Shown: positions 35,362-42,903, counted from the stretch's first letter. The stretch: DNA of 46,594 bases from Flammeovirgaceae bacterium (GCA_021298015.1 JAJTGY010000032.1:1-46594); one strand, 5' to 3'. Program-made: numbers and translations. Notes: generated by a model not told the origin, from the sequence alone.

Positions 35362-36495
35362 CTAAAAGCATAAACTCCATATTCCGGCTGCACGGCTGTT
35401 GGTCACTGCGAGTCGTTCTCCATTCCGGATCAGGAAGGGTTGCCCGTCCGTGCCCAGATCCCATAACTCTCCGCGCAGAAACACATTAACACCGGTGCTT
35501 GCGCCTGAATCTTTAAGACGGCCCGGCAACGCGTACCGAATCCAGGCTTCTTCTTCGGTGATTTGCCCCATGGCCGAAGGATCAACATCGGCAGGCGCTG
35601 GCGCCCCATCATACCCATTCCAAAACTTGCGCATGGCGCCCGGCTTGGAGCAGAATGAATTCACGAGCACCACCTCGGCCCCTAACTCTTTAAGTTTTGT
35701 GTAACTCTCCGGATACCAGGAGTCGGCACAGACCAACGCTGCCGTTCTTCCGATGGGCAGGTCGAATACGGGCAGCTCGCTGATGGGTGAGGCTTTTACA
35801 AATGGCAGTTCATCCGATGTGGGAAATGATTTTTTCACCACGGCCGGATAAATCGACCCATCAGCCCCAAAGAAAAAACTGCTGTTGTAAAGCGGCTGAC
35901 TGAGATCAATTCGAATTTGATCACCTTCCACCGATGGCCCCGGCAAAAGAATGGAGCCGGCATTGATGGTAGCCTGATATTCTTTTGCCAACTGTTTGAA
36001 TATTCTGGCGTAGCTGCGGGCCATGCGTGTGGCCTTCATCCGAAAAATCGCTGCGGCCAGACGGTCGTCTTCGGTTTTGCTCCGCACAAAAGATTTCAGA
36101 AAGTCAACCGGGTTGCTCGAAATCATAATGGCCATGGCATGATTCAGCTTCCCCACGTCCGCAGCCCACTCTTTCTCATTTTCCAACACCAGCCAGGTGC
36201 CCAGGTATTCGGGCAACACGACTACCGTTTGTTCACGCAGATATCCTTTTTGGCGTGCAGCCTCGAAGTACGCCTTCATTTTTTCAGTAAAGTGCCGCTC
36301 GATGAGGTAGTCTGAAGGCACCATGTAAGGTTGAATCGCCACGATGTTGCGCCTGCAGGCGTTGTCGGTCACTAATTCTTCCTGTACGTCAAGGTGCGAG
36401 TCGCTGTTGGTCCACTCCGTACTTCGGCCGGCTAGAATCCACAGGGCCCAGGCCAGCAAAATAAGGGTAGGGATGACAAGATTCCGTAGTTTCAT
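35362..36495 (-). CDS. Exported nitrilase-superfamily carbon-nitrogen hydrolase
   Basis: A 377-residue protein with the Glu-Lys-Cys triad: E96 in [10 protein letters not shown]221 or K222 in AVVKKSFP, and C256 in [11 protein letters not shown]. An N-terminal hydrophobic segment (residues about 5-22) suggests anchoring or export, unusual for the cytosolic amidases of the family. The substrate is an amide or nitrile; unknown. The ATG overlaps the stop of the monoamine oxidase remnant (ATGA) and the SolA-like gene starts 4 bases after its stop, so it is one operon. The ORF appears intact. Confidence 0.82.
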   Translation of the reverse strand: MKLRNLVIPTLILLAWALWILAGRSTEWTNSDSHLDVQEELVTDNACRRNIVAIQPYMVPSDYLIERHFTEKMKAYFEAARQKGYLREQTVVVLPEYLGTWLVLENEKEWAADVGKLNHAMAIMISSNPVDFLKSFVRSKTEDDRLAAAIFRMKATRMARSYARIFKQLAKEYQATINAGSILLPGPSVEGDQIRIDLSQPLYNSSFFFGADGSIYPAVVKKSFPTSDELPFVKASPISELPVFDLPIGRTAALVCADSWYPESYTKLKELGAEVVLVNSFCSKPGAMRKFWNGYDGAPAPADVDPSAMGQITEEEAWIRYALPGRLKDSGASTGVNVFLRGELWDLGTDGQPFLIRNGERLAVTNSRAAGIWSLCF

Positions 36496-36861
36496 AAGAG
36501 TGTTTGAAGTACTTCATGAGCTTCGCGTTCACCGGAGCGAACCGCACCTTCGATGTAGCCATACCAGATATCGGAGGTCTCGGTGCCGGCCCAATGTATT
36601 CGGTTGGTGCGGGCTGCCAAAGCATGACCAAAGTTGGTCCACGCCATACTCGTGTGCCAGCGAATACATCCGATCCTGCGTGGGGCCAATCCATATGCCG
36701 CCAACATCCAGATACTGGCGCGTATTGAGCCAACGGGTATGAGTACGACCACCAACACGATCTCGGGCCTCCAGCAAAATAAAAGACCGACCGGCCTGCT
36801 GAAGTATCAACGCGGCTGCAAGCCCGGAAAACCCGGCACCGATGATAATCGCGTCATGCAT
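36492..36861 (-). pseudogene. Flavin monoamine oxidase with its middle deleted
   Basis: From the ATG at 36861 the frame gives [29 protein letters not shown] and [20 protein letters not shown]: the N-terminal ~75 residues of a monoamine oxidase, with the FAD Rossmann loop and GGRTHT motif. Another frame then gives [39 protein letters not shown] and a TGA at 36492: the C-terminal ~46 residues with the FAD-binding WAGTET...GA..SG motif. About 330 central residues are absent and the parts are out of frame. The TGA overlaps the nitrilase ATG, so the operon coupling is intact. Confidence 0.8.
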
Positions 36862-36898
36862 AATTACGAGCACAAGATATCCATAACGCCAGGGCCAA

Positions 36899-36926
36899 CA
36901 AAGATTTGTTTTGCAGCCTGACTCAA
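36899..36926 (-). promoter_or_regulatory. Candidate promoter of the amine-oxidase operon
   Basis: On the minus strand TTG (36924-36926), a 17-base spacer and AATCTTTG (36899-36906), one base away from the TAnnTTTG consensus. It is 38 bases before the monoamine oxidase ATG and points away from the monooxygenase promoter. Confidence 0.4.
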
Positions 36927-36939
36927 TTTGGTATATTTA
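36911..36939 (+). promoter_or_regulatory. Candidate promoter of the monooxygenase-hydrolase pair
   Basis: TTG (36911-36913), an 18-base spacer and TATATTTA (36932-36939), which matches TAnnTTTG except for the last base. It overlaps the opposing promoter of the amine-oxidase operon, so the two directions may interfere. Confidence 0.4.
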
Positions 36940-37003
36940 AAACAATTAGTTGAGTAGGTGAGCCCTCGTTTTAGGCACTCCCAAATTCACCTTCGTTGAA
37001 GCG

Positions 37004-38470
37004 ATGCAGCAGACCTTAGATGCTGAGGTAGGAGTTGTTGGTGCTGGTTTCGGTGGCCTGGTGGCAGGCCTGCGACTGCAGAAGAGTGGGCATTCGTTCA
37101 TCATCTTTGAGCGATCGGCCCAACTCGGTGGAACCTGGCGCGACAACACCTATCCCGGCTGTGCCTGCGATGTGGCCAGCGATCTCTATTCCCTGGCAGA
37201 CGAGCCCAATCCTAACTGGACTCAGCGCTACTCGCCCCAACCGGAAATTCTTCGCTACATGCTTCATGTAGTGGAGAAACGGGATTTGCTCCGGCACATC
37301 CGTTTTAACTGCGACATGGTGGAAGCCCGGTTCCATGATGGCGTGTGGACGTTGACGGACAAGGGTGGGGCAACCACACGGGTTCGCTTTTTGATCCTGG
37401 CCACCGGGCCTCTCAACCGACCTCAACTGCCGGAGTTACGGAATGAAAATCTCTACCGGGGTGTCTTTTTTCATTCCTCCCAATGGCGGCACGATGTTGA
37501 CTTGCGCGATAAAAAGGTTGCGGTAATCGGTACGGGTGCCAGCGCAATTCAAATCATTCCGGCCATAGTGGATCAGGTAAAACATCTGACGGTGGTACAA
37601 CGTACACCGCCCTGGGTATTCTTCCGGCACGACAGACATCAACCCGGCTGGCTCAAAAAACTTCGCGCACAAATTCCAACGCTTCAATGGTTTATCCGGG
37701 AGGCCATATTCTGGTATTACGAAAGTGTGGGACGCGGATTTATGGGAAACCGGCTTATTCAAAATATTTTACAAGCCCTCGGGCGTTATCAGCTCCGAAG
37801 TCAGATTGAAGATCCCGGGCTTCGTCAGAAACTGTTACCCCATTTTCAAGTTGGCTGCAAACGCATTCTTCGCTCGGATGACTACTACCCGGTGTTTAAC
37901 CGCCCGCATGTTTCATTAGTCACAGAGCCGTTTTATCAGTTTTACGAGCGGGGCATCGTCACTACGGGCGGAGCGAAGATCGAAGCCGATGTCACGGTTT
38001 TTGCCACCGGTTTCGAAGCAGCCGAAGTCAATCTCTACCTTAAGGTATTTGGTGAAGAGGGTAGGAACCTAATGGACGACTGGAAGCAAGGCAGTCCGGA
38101 AGTGCACCGTGGCTGTACAGTCTCCGGCTATCCGAATCTGGCCATCCTGCTTGGACCCAACACCGGGTTGGGCCATAACTCAGTCATTCACATCATGGAG
38201 TCGCAAATGAATTACATTACCGACTACCTCGCCAAGCTGGCAAGCCTCGGCAATGGCTATCTTGATGTGAAACCCGAAGCCCAGCGCAGCTATAATGACC
38301 AACTTCAAAAAAGGTTCCGTGGCACGGTGTGGCTCTCCGGGTGCAAGAGCTGGTACCTTAACGCACGCGGGCGCAACACGACTTTATACCCGCGCTCCAA
38401 CACCTCGTTCAGGCGTATGACCCGCTCGGTGAATTTGTCTGAGTACAACTACCACCCGTCAGCTATATGA
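37004..38470 (+). CDS. Baeyer-Villiger-type flavin monooxygenase
   Basis: A 488-residue FAD/NADPH enzyme. The first Rossmann loop is GAGFGG (13-18), and the second, for NADPH, GTGASA (176-181). Between them YRGVFFHSSQW (151-161) fits the Baeyer-Villiger fingerprint FxGxxxHxxxW with Phe changed to Tyr. ERSAQLGGTWRDNTYPGCACD (about 36-56, in parts) is also typical of the family. It should convert a ketone to an ester or lactone. Its last four bases overlap the alpha/beta hydrolase gene, which could cleave that ester. Confidence 0.9.
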   Translation: MQQTLDAEVGVVGAGFGGLVAGLRLQKSGHSFIIFERSAQLGGTWRDNTYPGCACDVASDLYSLADEPNPNWTQRYSPQPEILRYMLHVVEKRDLLRHIRFNCDMVEARFHDGVWTLTDKGGATTRVRFLILATGPLNRPQLPELRNENLYRGVFFHSSQWRHDVDLRDKKVAVIGTGASAIQIIPAIVDQVKHLTVVQRTPPWVFFRHDRHQPGWLKKLRAQIPTLQWFIREAIFWYYESVGRGFMGNRLIQNILQALGRYQLRSQIEDPGLRQKLLPHFQVGCKRILRSDDYYPVFNRPHVSLVTEPFYQFYERGIVTTGGAKIEADVTVFATGFEAAEVNLYLKVFGEEGRNLMDDWKQGSPEVHRGCTVSGYPNLAILLGPNTGLGHNSVIHIMESQMNYITDYLAKLASLGNGYLDVKPEAQRSYNDQLQKRFRGTVWLSGCKSWYLNARGRNTTLYPRSNTSFRRMTRSVNLSEYNYHPSAI

Positions 38471-39120
38471 GACTTGTCTTCATTCCCGGCCTCGGTGAAA
38501 ACCCGGACGTTTTTGACCTGGTTGCACCGGCCTTGACAGGCGAAAAGGTATTCATCGACAACTGGCAGGAGCTGCATGCCCAGCGCAATGCCATGGACTA
38601 TGCCCGCCACCTGGCCACCAAGTTTCAAATTAATAAGGACGATGTCGTTATCGGTCACTCGATGGGAGGGTGGGTCGCTATTCATTTGAAGCAGCTGACG
38701 GGCTGCCGTGCAGTGCAAATCGCCTCGTGGACCAATCAGAAGAAAATCATTCGTCCGTTTCCGCTGCCCGACTGGCTTTCCGTAACCTTGGCCCGCCTTG
38801 GCCTGTATTTCTTGCCATCTGTTCGAAATCTGCTGGTGCGGAAGAACTATGAGGGCAAGCCCTCACGGGATTTCTTTATATCGGTCTTCAACCGGCTGAT
38901 GTCAGCCGATCGCACCAAGGTAGCAGCGCAACTTCACGTGCTGTTAAACCAAACGCCCCTCTCGCCACAAACCCAACCCGACTTGCGCATTCATGCGAAA
39001 GGAGACCTCCTGATTAACGTTCCAGATGAACCGTTCATCGATGTTCCGGGCGATCACTTCACGATTGTTACACATCCGGAGAGTGTAAGCGGGCCAATTG
39101 CAGAGATTTTAGCTGGGTAG
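38467..39120 (+). CDS. Small alpha/beta hydrolase
   Basis: A 217-residue protein. The nucleophile elbow is GHSMGG with Ser65; the likely acid and base are Asp in HAKGDLLINV and His in VPGDHFTIVTHP near the end. It begins with FIPGLGENPDVF, which gives the oxyanion hole. It is translationally coupled to the monooxygenase by an ATGA overlap, so ester or lactone hydrolysis after Baeyer-Villiger oxidation is a reasonable guess. Confidence 0.85.
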   Translation: MRLVFIPGLGENPDVFDLVAPALTGEKVFIDNWQELHAQRNAMDYARHLATKFQINKDDVVIGHSMGGWVAIHLKQLTGCRAVQIASWTNQKKIIRPFPLPDWLSVTLARLGLYFLPSVRNLLVRKNYEGKPSRDFFISVFNRLMSADRTKVAAQLHVLLNQTPLSPQTQPDLRIHAKGDLLINVPDEPFIDVPGDHFTIVTHPESVSGPIAEILAG

Positions 39121-39157
39121 CTGCAAATTTCGCCCGAACCTAAGCCGCCTCTTGCTT

Positions 39158-39188
39158 TTTAGCATAATACTAAATAATTTAGCATTAT
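39158..39188. promoter_or_regulatory. Operator-like palindrome and repeated half-site before the mutasome cassette
   Basis: TTTAGCATAATACTAAA (39158-39174) is a near-palindrome: its outer TTTAG and CTAAA are exact complements and the centre is almost symmetrical. A second TTTAGCATTAT follows at 39178-39188, repeating the first 11 bases with one change at a 20-base step (about two helical turns), and runs into the ATG at 39187. This looks like a repressor site controlling the operon below. Confidence 0.5.
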
Positions 39189-39600
39189 GAAGACGATAAA
39201 GGCCGGGCGGGAGCTTTTCCGGATTTCGGATAGCCCAAATTTTGCAGAAAATGAGGTTTTTCACCTGATTCAGAACTTCCGGGCCAGCTTGGTACGCTCC
39301 CTTATAGCAGCCGGCCTGGATACCTATATCGAATTGCGCTTCCGACAGCGTATTGGCCCTCAAATGCTGGCTGATTTGGAGCGAAGCCTGACCGGTTTGG
39401 CCCATTCACCCGTGCTGCCGGGCGAGTTTGTGGATATCGTGAACGCCATCCGCAAGTTTGATTTCTACGCCTTGCCCAGTGAGCCATTCTATCGTCAGAT
39501 TGACGAGCGCCTGCGGCAAGGACTAATCCAAACGGAAATCAACTTTCGCACATCATTGAAACGAACGCCACGTCTGTATGCTCTGTCTCGTACAGCCTGA
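39187..39600 (+). CDS. Hypothetical protein at the head of the mutasome cassette
   Basis: A 137-residue protein with no recognised domain, no signal and no membrane segment. The sequence is mixed helical with many Arg and Phe (QNFRASLVRSLIAAGLD, ELRFRQRIGPQMLADLERSL) and a basic end. It starts at the edge of the operator-like repeat and lies 27 bases before imuA. Other Bacteroidetes imuA operons often begin with a regulator gene; this protein has no visible helix-turn-helix, so I do not assign that role. Confidence 0.55.
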   Translation: MKTIKAGRELFRISDSPNFAENEVFHLIQNFRASLVRSLIAAGLDTYIELRFRQRIGPQMLADLERSLTGLAHSPVLPGEFVDIVNAIRKFDFYALPSEPFYRQIDERLRQGLIQTEINFRTSLKRTPRLYALSRTA

Positions 39601-39627
39601 CTATCACTTCTTAAAATTTAACGTTGC

Positions 39628-40359
39628 GTGTTTGTGGCAAAGGCTGAGATGCTGGCTCAACTCCAATCGGACATCCTCCGGCTGCAAGGCTTTAAGCCGG
39701 CAGGCAGTGGGTTGGGTGCGCTCTCGCTGGGCGCAATCGATGCGGCATTTCCAAACCGCACCTTTCCCACCGGAGCCGTGCACGAAGTGGTTTCACCGGC
39801 ATCCGAAGATCTGGCCGCTGCCAGCGGATTTCTCACCGGCCTGATGGCGGGGCTCATGCGCTCTAAAGGCGTAGCCGTGTGGATCAGTACCAGGCGCACC
39901 GTATTTCCCCCTGCACTGAAAGCCTTCGGCATCAAACCCGACCGCCTGCTGTTTGTGGAAGTGCCCCGCGAGCGCGATGCGCTGTGGGCCATGGAAGAAG
40001 CGCTGAAGTCGCCAGCGCTGACGGCCGTGGTGGGCGAGTTGCGCGACATCAGCTTCACCGCCTCCAGGCGTCTGCAACTGGCGGTGGAACAAAGCCAGGT
40101 AACGGGCTTTATCATCAACCGCGCTGCCAAGCTAACCACCACCGCCTGCGTGTCGCGCTGGCGGATTACTTCACTGCCGAGCGAAACCCCAGACGCACTG
40201 CCCGGCATCGGCTTGCCGCAGTGGCGCGTGGAGTTGCTGCGCATCCGCAACGGCCGCCCGGGTGTGTGGCAGGTGCAGTGGCAAAAGAATCGGTTTGTTG
40301 TCGCTGCCCATAACGAACAACCAACAACGAATCACGAACCACTATCCCAGGCCGGCTAA
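39628..40359 (+). CDS. imuA: ImuA-like mutasome accessory protein
   Basis: A 243-residue protein of the RecA/SulA-like ImuA family that helps ImuB and DnaE2 in damage-induced mutagenesis. Features: an N-terminal helix (LAQLQSDILRLQGFKPAG), FPTGAVHEVVS, GVAVWISTRRTVFPPAL and CVSRWRITSLPSE, then VWQVQW. No Walker A is present. It begins with GTG at 39628 (or 39634). The last ~17 residues (AHNEQPTTNHEPLSQAG) are encoded by a CAACAAC-type repeat also found at the other junctions of the cassette, so the natural C-terminus may be shorter. imuB starts 2 bases after the stop. Confidence 0.85.
   Translation: MFVAKAEMLAQLQSDILRLQGFKPAGSGLGALSLGAIDAAFPNRTFPTGAVHEVVSPASEDLAAASGFLTGLMAGLMRSKGVAVWISTRRTVFPPALKAFGIKPDRLLFVEVPRERDALWAMEEALKSPALTAVVGELRDISFTASRRLQLAVEQSQVTGFIINRAAKLTTTACVSRWRITSLPSETPDALPGIGLPQWRVELLRIRNGRPGVWQVQWQKNRFVVAAHNEQPTTNHEPLSQAG
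40308..40350. repeat. CAACAAC-type repeat encoding the ImuA tail
   Basis: ACGAACAACCAACAACGAA and the AACCACTATC that follows resemble the repeat copies at 41855-41886 (inverted) and 42904-42963. Here the repeat is translated as part of imuA. Confidence 0.5.
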
Positions 40360-40361
40360 CC

Positions 40362-41855
40362 ATGGCGCGCTTTGTTTCCATCTGGTTTCGGTACCTGGCT
40401 ACCGACTGGTTCAGCCTCCCGCATCCGGAGTACAAAAAAATACCGTTTGTGCTGCGGCAGCCTTCGCATGGCCGCCTGATCATCAGCGCTGCAAATGCAG
40501 CAGCCGTGCGCAGTGGTATTTCGTGCGGCATGGCGCTGGCCGATGCGCGTGCCCTGTTGCCCGACTTGCACGTGCTGGATGATGAGCCCGATAAAATTCA
40601 GCGCGTGTTGTACAAGCTGGCGGAGTGGTGCATGCGCTTTACTCCGTGGGTGGCACTCGATCCGCCTGATGGCTTGTTTCTGGATGCCACCGGCTGTGCC
40701 CACCTGTGGGGCGGTGAAGAAAAATATGTGCAAGAGATGACAAACAAACTCACGGCCCGCGGCTACACCGTGCGCGTGGCCATGGCCGATACACCCGGGG
40801 CCGCCTGGGCCGTGGCACACTACGCAAAAAATCCGGGCGTGGTGCCTGCGGGCCACCACATCGAAGCACTGTTGCCCCTGCCGCCCGAGGCGTTGCGACT
40901 CGAACCCCAGGTGGTGGAACGCCTGCACAAGTTGGGCTTGCATCACATCAAGCAATTTATACACTTGCCGCGTGCGGCATTGCGCAAACGTTTTGGTGTG
41001 GGCTTTTTGCAGCAGCTGGATAAAGCCGTAGGACAGGAGCGGGAGCCGCTGCAGCCCATCCAGCCGGTGGAGCCATACCACGAGCGGCTGCCGTGCCTCG
41101 AGCCGATTGTTACCGCCACCGGAATTGAGATCGCACTGAAGCAACTGCTGGAGATGTTGTGCCTGCGGTTACAGCAGGAGCAAAAAGGTGTGCGCGCAGC
41201 CGTGTTCAAAGGCCACCGCGTAGATGGAAAAGTAGAACAGATTTCCATTGCCACGAGCCGCGCGTCACATCAGGTGAGTCATCTGTTCAAGTTGTTTGAA
41301 ATCAGGCTGGCCACCATTGAGCCCGCGTTGGGCATCGAGCTTTTTGTGCTCGAAGCCCCAAAGGTAGAACCACACCTGCCGCAGCAGGAAAAGATGTGGG
41401 AAGCCGGTGGCGGCTTAGACGATGTGCGGCTGGCTGAGTTGGTCGATCGGCTCTCGAACAAAATAGGCGAGCGCATTTACCGCTACCTGCCCGAGGAGCA
41501 CCACTGGCCGGAGCGATCGTTTCGCGAAGCCACTTCGCTGCAGGAGGAAGCGATGACCGAGTGGCGCACAGACGTACACCGCCCGCTGCACGTGCTGCCC
41601 GTGCCCGAACGCATCGAAGTCACGGCCCCGATTCCGGATTACCCGCCTTTACTGTTTCGGCACAAGGGCCGGGTACACACAATCGTAAAAGCCGATGGCC
41701 CCGAGCGCATTGAGCAGGAGTGGTGGCGGCAACAGGGCCAGCACCGCGACTACTACCGTGTGGAAGACGATGAAGGAAATCGCTACTGGCTTTTTCGGTT
41801 AGGACATTACCACGATCAAACGTTTCAATGGTTTTTGCATGGATATTTTAGTTGA
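40362..41855 (+). CDS. imuB: ImuB-like Y-family polymerase homologue
   Basis: A 497-residue protein. The Y-family core is recognisable (SIWFRYLATDWFSLPHPEYK, AANAAAVRSGISCGMALADA), but the catalytic carboxylates are missing: DPPDGLFLDATGC (about 99-111) stands where active polymerases have a SIDEAFLD motif. ImuB acts as an adaptor, linking DnaE2 to the beta clamp. The C-terminal part (PLLFRHKGRVHTIVKADGPE, DYYRVEDDEGNRYWLFR) is the DUF6504-like region of ImuB proteins. The stop is directly followed by an inverted CAACAAC repeat. Confidence 0.9.
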   Translation: MARFVSIWFRYLATDWFSLPHPEYKKIPFVLRQPSHGRLIISAANAAAVRSGISCGMALADARALLPDLHVLDDEPDKIQRVLYKLAEWCMRFTPWVALDPPDGLFLDATGCAHLWGGEEKYVQEMTNKLTARGYTVRVAMADTPGAAWAVAHYAKNPGVVPAGHHIEALLPLPPEALRLEPQVVERLHKLGLHHIKQFIHLPRAALRKRFGVGFLQQLDKAVGQEREPLQPIQPVEPYHERLPCLEPIVTATGIEIALKQLLEMLCLRLQQEQKGVRAAVFKGHRVDGKVEQISIATSRASHQVSHLFKLFEIRLATIEPALGIELFVLEAPKVEPHLPQQEKMWEAGGGLDDVRLAELVDRLSNKIGERIYRYLPEEHHWPERSFREATSLQEEAMTEWRTDVHRPLHVLPVPERIEVTAPIPDYPPLLFRHKGRVHTIVKADGPERIEQEWWRQQGQHRDYYRVEDDEGNRYWLFRLGHYHDQTFQWFLHGYFS

Positions 41856-41886
41856 TGGTTGATAGTTGCTGGTTGTTGGTTGATTG
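41855..41886. repeat. CAACAAC-type repeat, inverted copy
   Basis: On the plus strand it reads TTGATGGTTGATAGTTGCTG and GTTGTTGGTTGATTG, the complement of the repeat at 40308-40350 and 42904-42963. It overlaps or touches the imuB stop. Confidence 0.6.
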
Positions 41887-41897
41887 TGGGGCGTTTT

Positions 41898-42016
41898 GGG
41901 CGTGTCCCCTCGTGCCTCGGGGTCAGGCTTTCGCGGCTCGCCCTGGAGTTTATCCCGCCATAGGCGGGAGGGTCAGGCACCCCGATAGCTATCGGGGCCG
42001 CTCAATCCTTCACGCA
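41898..42016 (+). repeat. ~120-bp structured repeat element, left copy
   Basis: Boundaries are set by conserved GGGCGTG at the start and CCGCTCAATCC-TCACGCA at the end, shared with the inverted copy at 42727-42846. The shared core GGCTTTCGCGGCTCGCC is at 41926-41942. Internal hairpins: CCCC/GGGG (41906-41922), TCCCGCC/GGCGGGA (41953-41969), and a perfect 18-base palindrome CCCCGATAGCTATCGGGG (41980-41997). The GC-rich palindromes resemble dispersed intergenic repeats seen in many Bacteroidetes genomes. Confidence 0.75.
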
Positions 42017-42040
42017 AGCCCGAATGACAAGGAGCTATTT

Positions 42041-42068
42041 TTGTTTTGAATCAAATATTATAACTTTA
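42041..42068 (+). promoter_or_regulatory. Promoter of mazEF
   Basis: TTG (42041-42043), a 17-base spacer and TAACTTTA (42061-42068), close to the TAnnTTTG consensus. The -7 box lies inside the mazE operator palindrome. Confidence 0.55.
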
Positions 42069-42076
42069 CGTTATAA
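42058..42076. promoter_or_regulatory. Operator palindrome of mazEF
   Basis: TTATAAC (42058-42064) and GTTATAA (42070-42076) form a perfect 7-bp inverted repeat with a 5-base centre, 14 bases before the mazE ATG and covering the -7 box. It is the expected place for autorepression by the MazE-MazF complex. Confidence 0.6.
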
Positions 42077-42090
42077 CAGTAATAAAAACT

Positions 42091-42327
42091 ATGACACTGA
42101 CTAAAGTAAGGCGAATCGGAAACTCGAAGGGTATTTTGTTGCCCAAGACTGTTCTGGAGGAAAGCGGCATTAAGGGTACTGTGAAGATAGTGGTGAAAGA
42201 CAAAGTCATTATGATTAGTTCCGCTGAAGCAAAGAAAAAAAAGACGTGGGCTGATTTTAAGAACGCGAAGAAGGAGAAAGCCGATTTTGTTGTAAACAAA
42301 TTTGATTCCGAGGAATGGGTATGGTAA
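42091..42327 (+). CDS. mazE: MazE-like antitoxin (AbrB fold)
   Basis: A 78-residue antitoxin. The N-terminal swapped-hairpin AbrB domain is clear: VRRIGNSKGILLPKTVLEES (about 6-25). The C-terminal tail (WADFKNAKKEKADFVVNKFD) is lysine-rich and ends with acidic and aromatic residues, as expected for the toxin-neutralising segment. The toxin gene overlaps its end by 13 bases (ATG at 42315) or 7 bases (ATG at 42321). A palindrome covering the promoter suggests autoregulation. Confidence 0.88.
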   Translation: MTLTKVRRIGNSKGILLPKTVLEESGIKGTVKIVVKDKVIMISSAEAKKKKTWADFKNAKKEKADFVVNKFDSEEWVW

Positions 42328-42644
42328 GAGAATACAACATCCACATTGTCAACCTGGATCCCACGGTGGGCATGGAGATCAAGAAAAGCAGACCCTGTGT
42401 GGTACTCTCACCCGGTAAAATGAATTCCGTGCTGGGTACCGTGATCATCGCTCCGATGACATCCACAATACGCGGTTATCCATCCAGAGTAGAAATTCGT
42501 TTCCAAAGTAAGCGTGGTGAGGTGTGCCTCGATCAAATGCGGGCGGTGGATGAAAGCAGGCTAAGCAAGCAACCTATTGGCCGGTTGAAGCAAGACGAAA
42601 TTGACGGCATTAAGGACGCAATGGCTGAGGTATTCGAGTTGTAA
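42315..42644 (+). CDS. mazF: MazF/PemK-like mRNA endoribonuclease toxin
   Basis: A 109-residue toxin expected to cleave mRNA. Motifs typical of PemK/MazF: VNLDPTVGMEIKKSRPCVVLSP (about 12-33, in parts), TVIIAPMTSTIRGYPSRV and LDQMRAVDESRL, with the Arg and Thr of RPCVVLSP and APMTST as catalytic candidates. Two starts are possible, 42315 or 42321; the second gives MVREYNIHIVNLDP, close to the family start. The module is surrounded by inverted repeats inside the imuA-imuB-dnaE2 cassette. Confidence 0.92.
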   Translation: MGMVREYNIHIVNLDPTVGMEIKKSRPCVVLSPGKMNSVLGTVIIAPMTSTIRGYPSRVEIRFQSKRGEVCLDQMRAVDESRLSKQPIGRLKQDEIDGIKDAMAEVFEL

Positions 42645-42726
42645 CCCGGAAATTCCGACAGCGGCCGATTAGAGTGATGACGTTTGCTCGTTAACTACAT
42701 GAGTAAATCTCATGGCGTATACGAAC

Positions 42727-42846
42727 TGCGTGAGGGATTGAGCGGGTGTGTTTGAGCCCGCAACGGCATGTGCGGTGGGTGGCGAGCCGCGAAAGCCCGA
42801 CCGGGGCTGGCCTCAAAAAAATATGAAACCAGCCCCGGGCACGCCC
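42727..42846 (-). repeat. ~120-bp structured repeat element, right copy (inverted)
   Basis: The reverse complement starts GGGCGTG and ends CCGCTCAATCCCTCACGCA, as in the left copy; the exact 17-base core GGCGAGCCGCGAAAGCC is at 42781-42797. Between the boxes the hairpins differ: CCGGGGCTGG (42801-42810) pairs perfectly with CCAGCCCCGG (42829-42838), and GCGGG/CCCGC pair at 42742-42761. Equal length and conserved ends with replaced stems point to a structured family, not a recent duplication. The stretch 42645-42963 has no gene; it holds only this element, a small CCAG/CTGG inverted repeat (42863-42900) and the tandem repeat. Confidence 0.75.
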
Positions 42847-42903
42847 ATGATAACCGCTAGTTTCTGGATGCTGGTCTCTAGCAAAAAACCAGTAACCAGA
42901 GGG

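Noticed and set aside
40356-41144. 262-codon minus-strand ORF opposite imuB
   Set aside because: Antisense to a well-supported gene; the His- and Gln-rich composition is typical of a shadow frame.
40362-41855. Active Y-family polymerase (DinB/UmuC)
   Set aside because: The catalytic SIDEAFLD-type carboxylates are replaced by DPPDGLFLD and the neighbours are imuA and dnaE2, so ImuB fits better.
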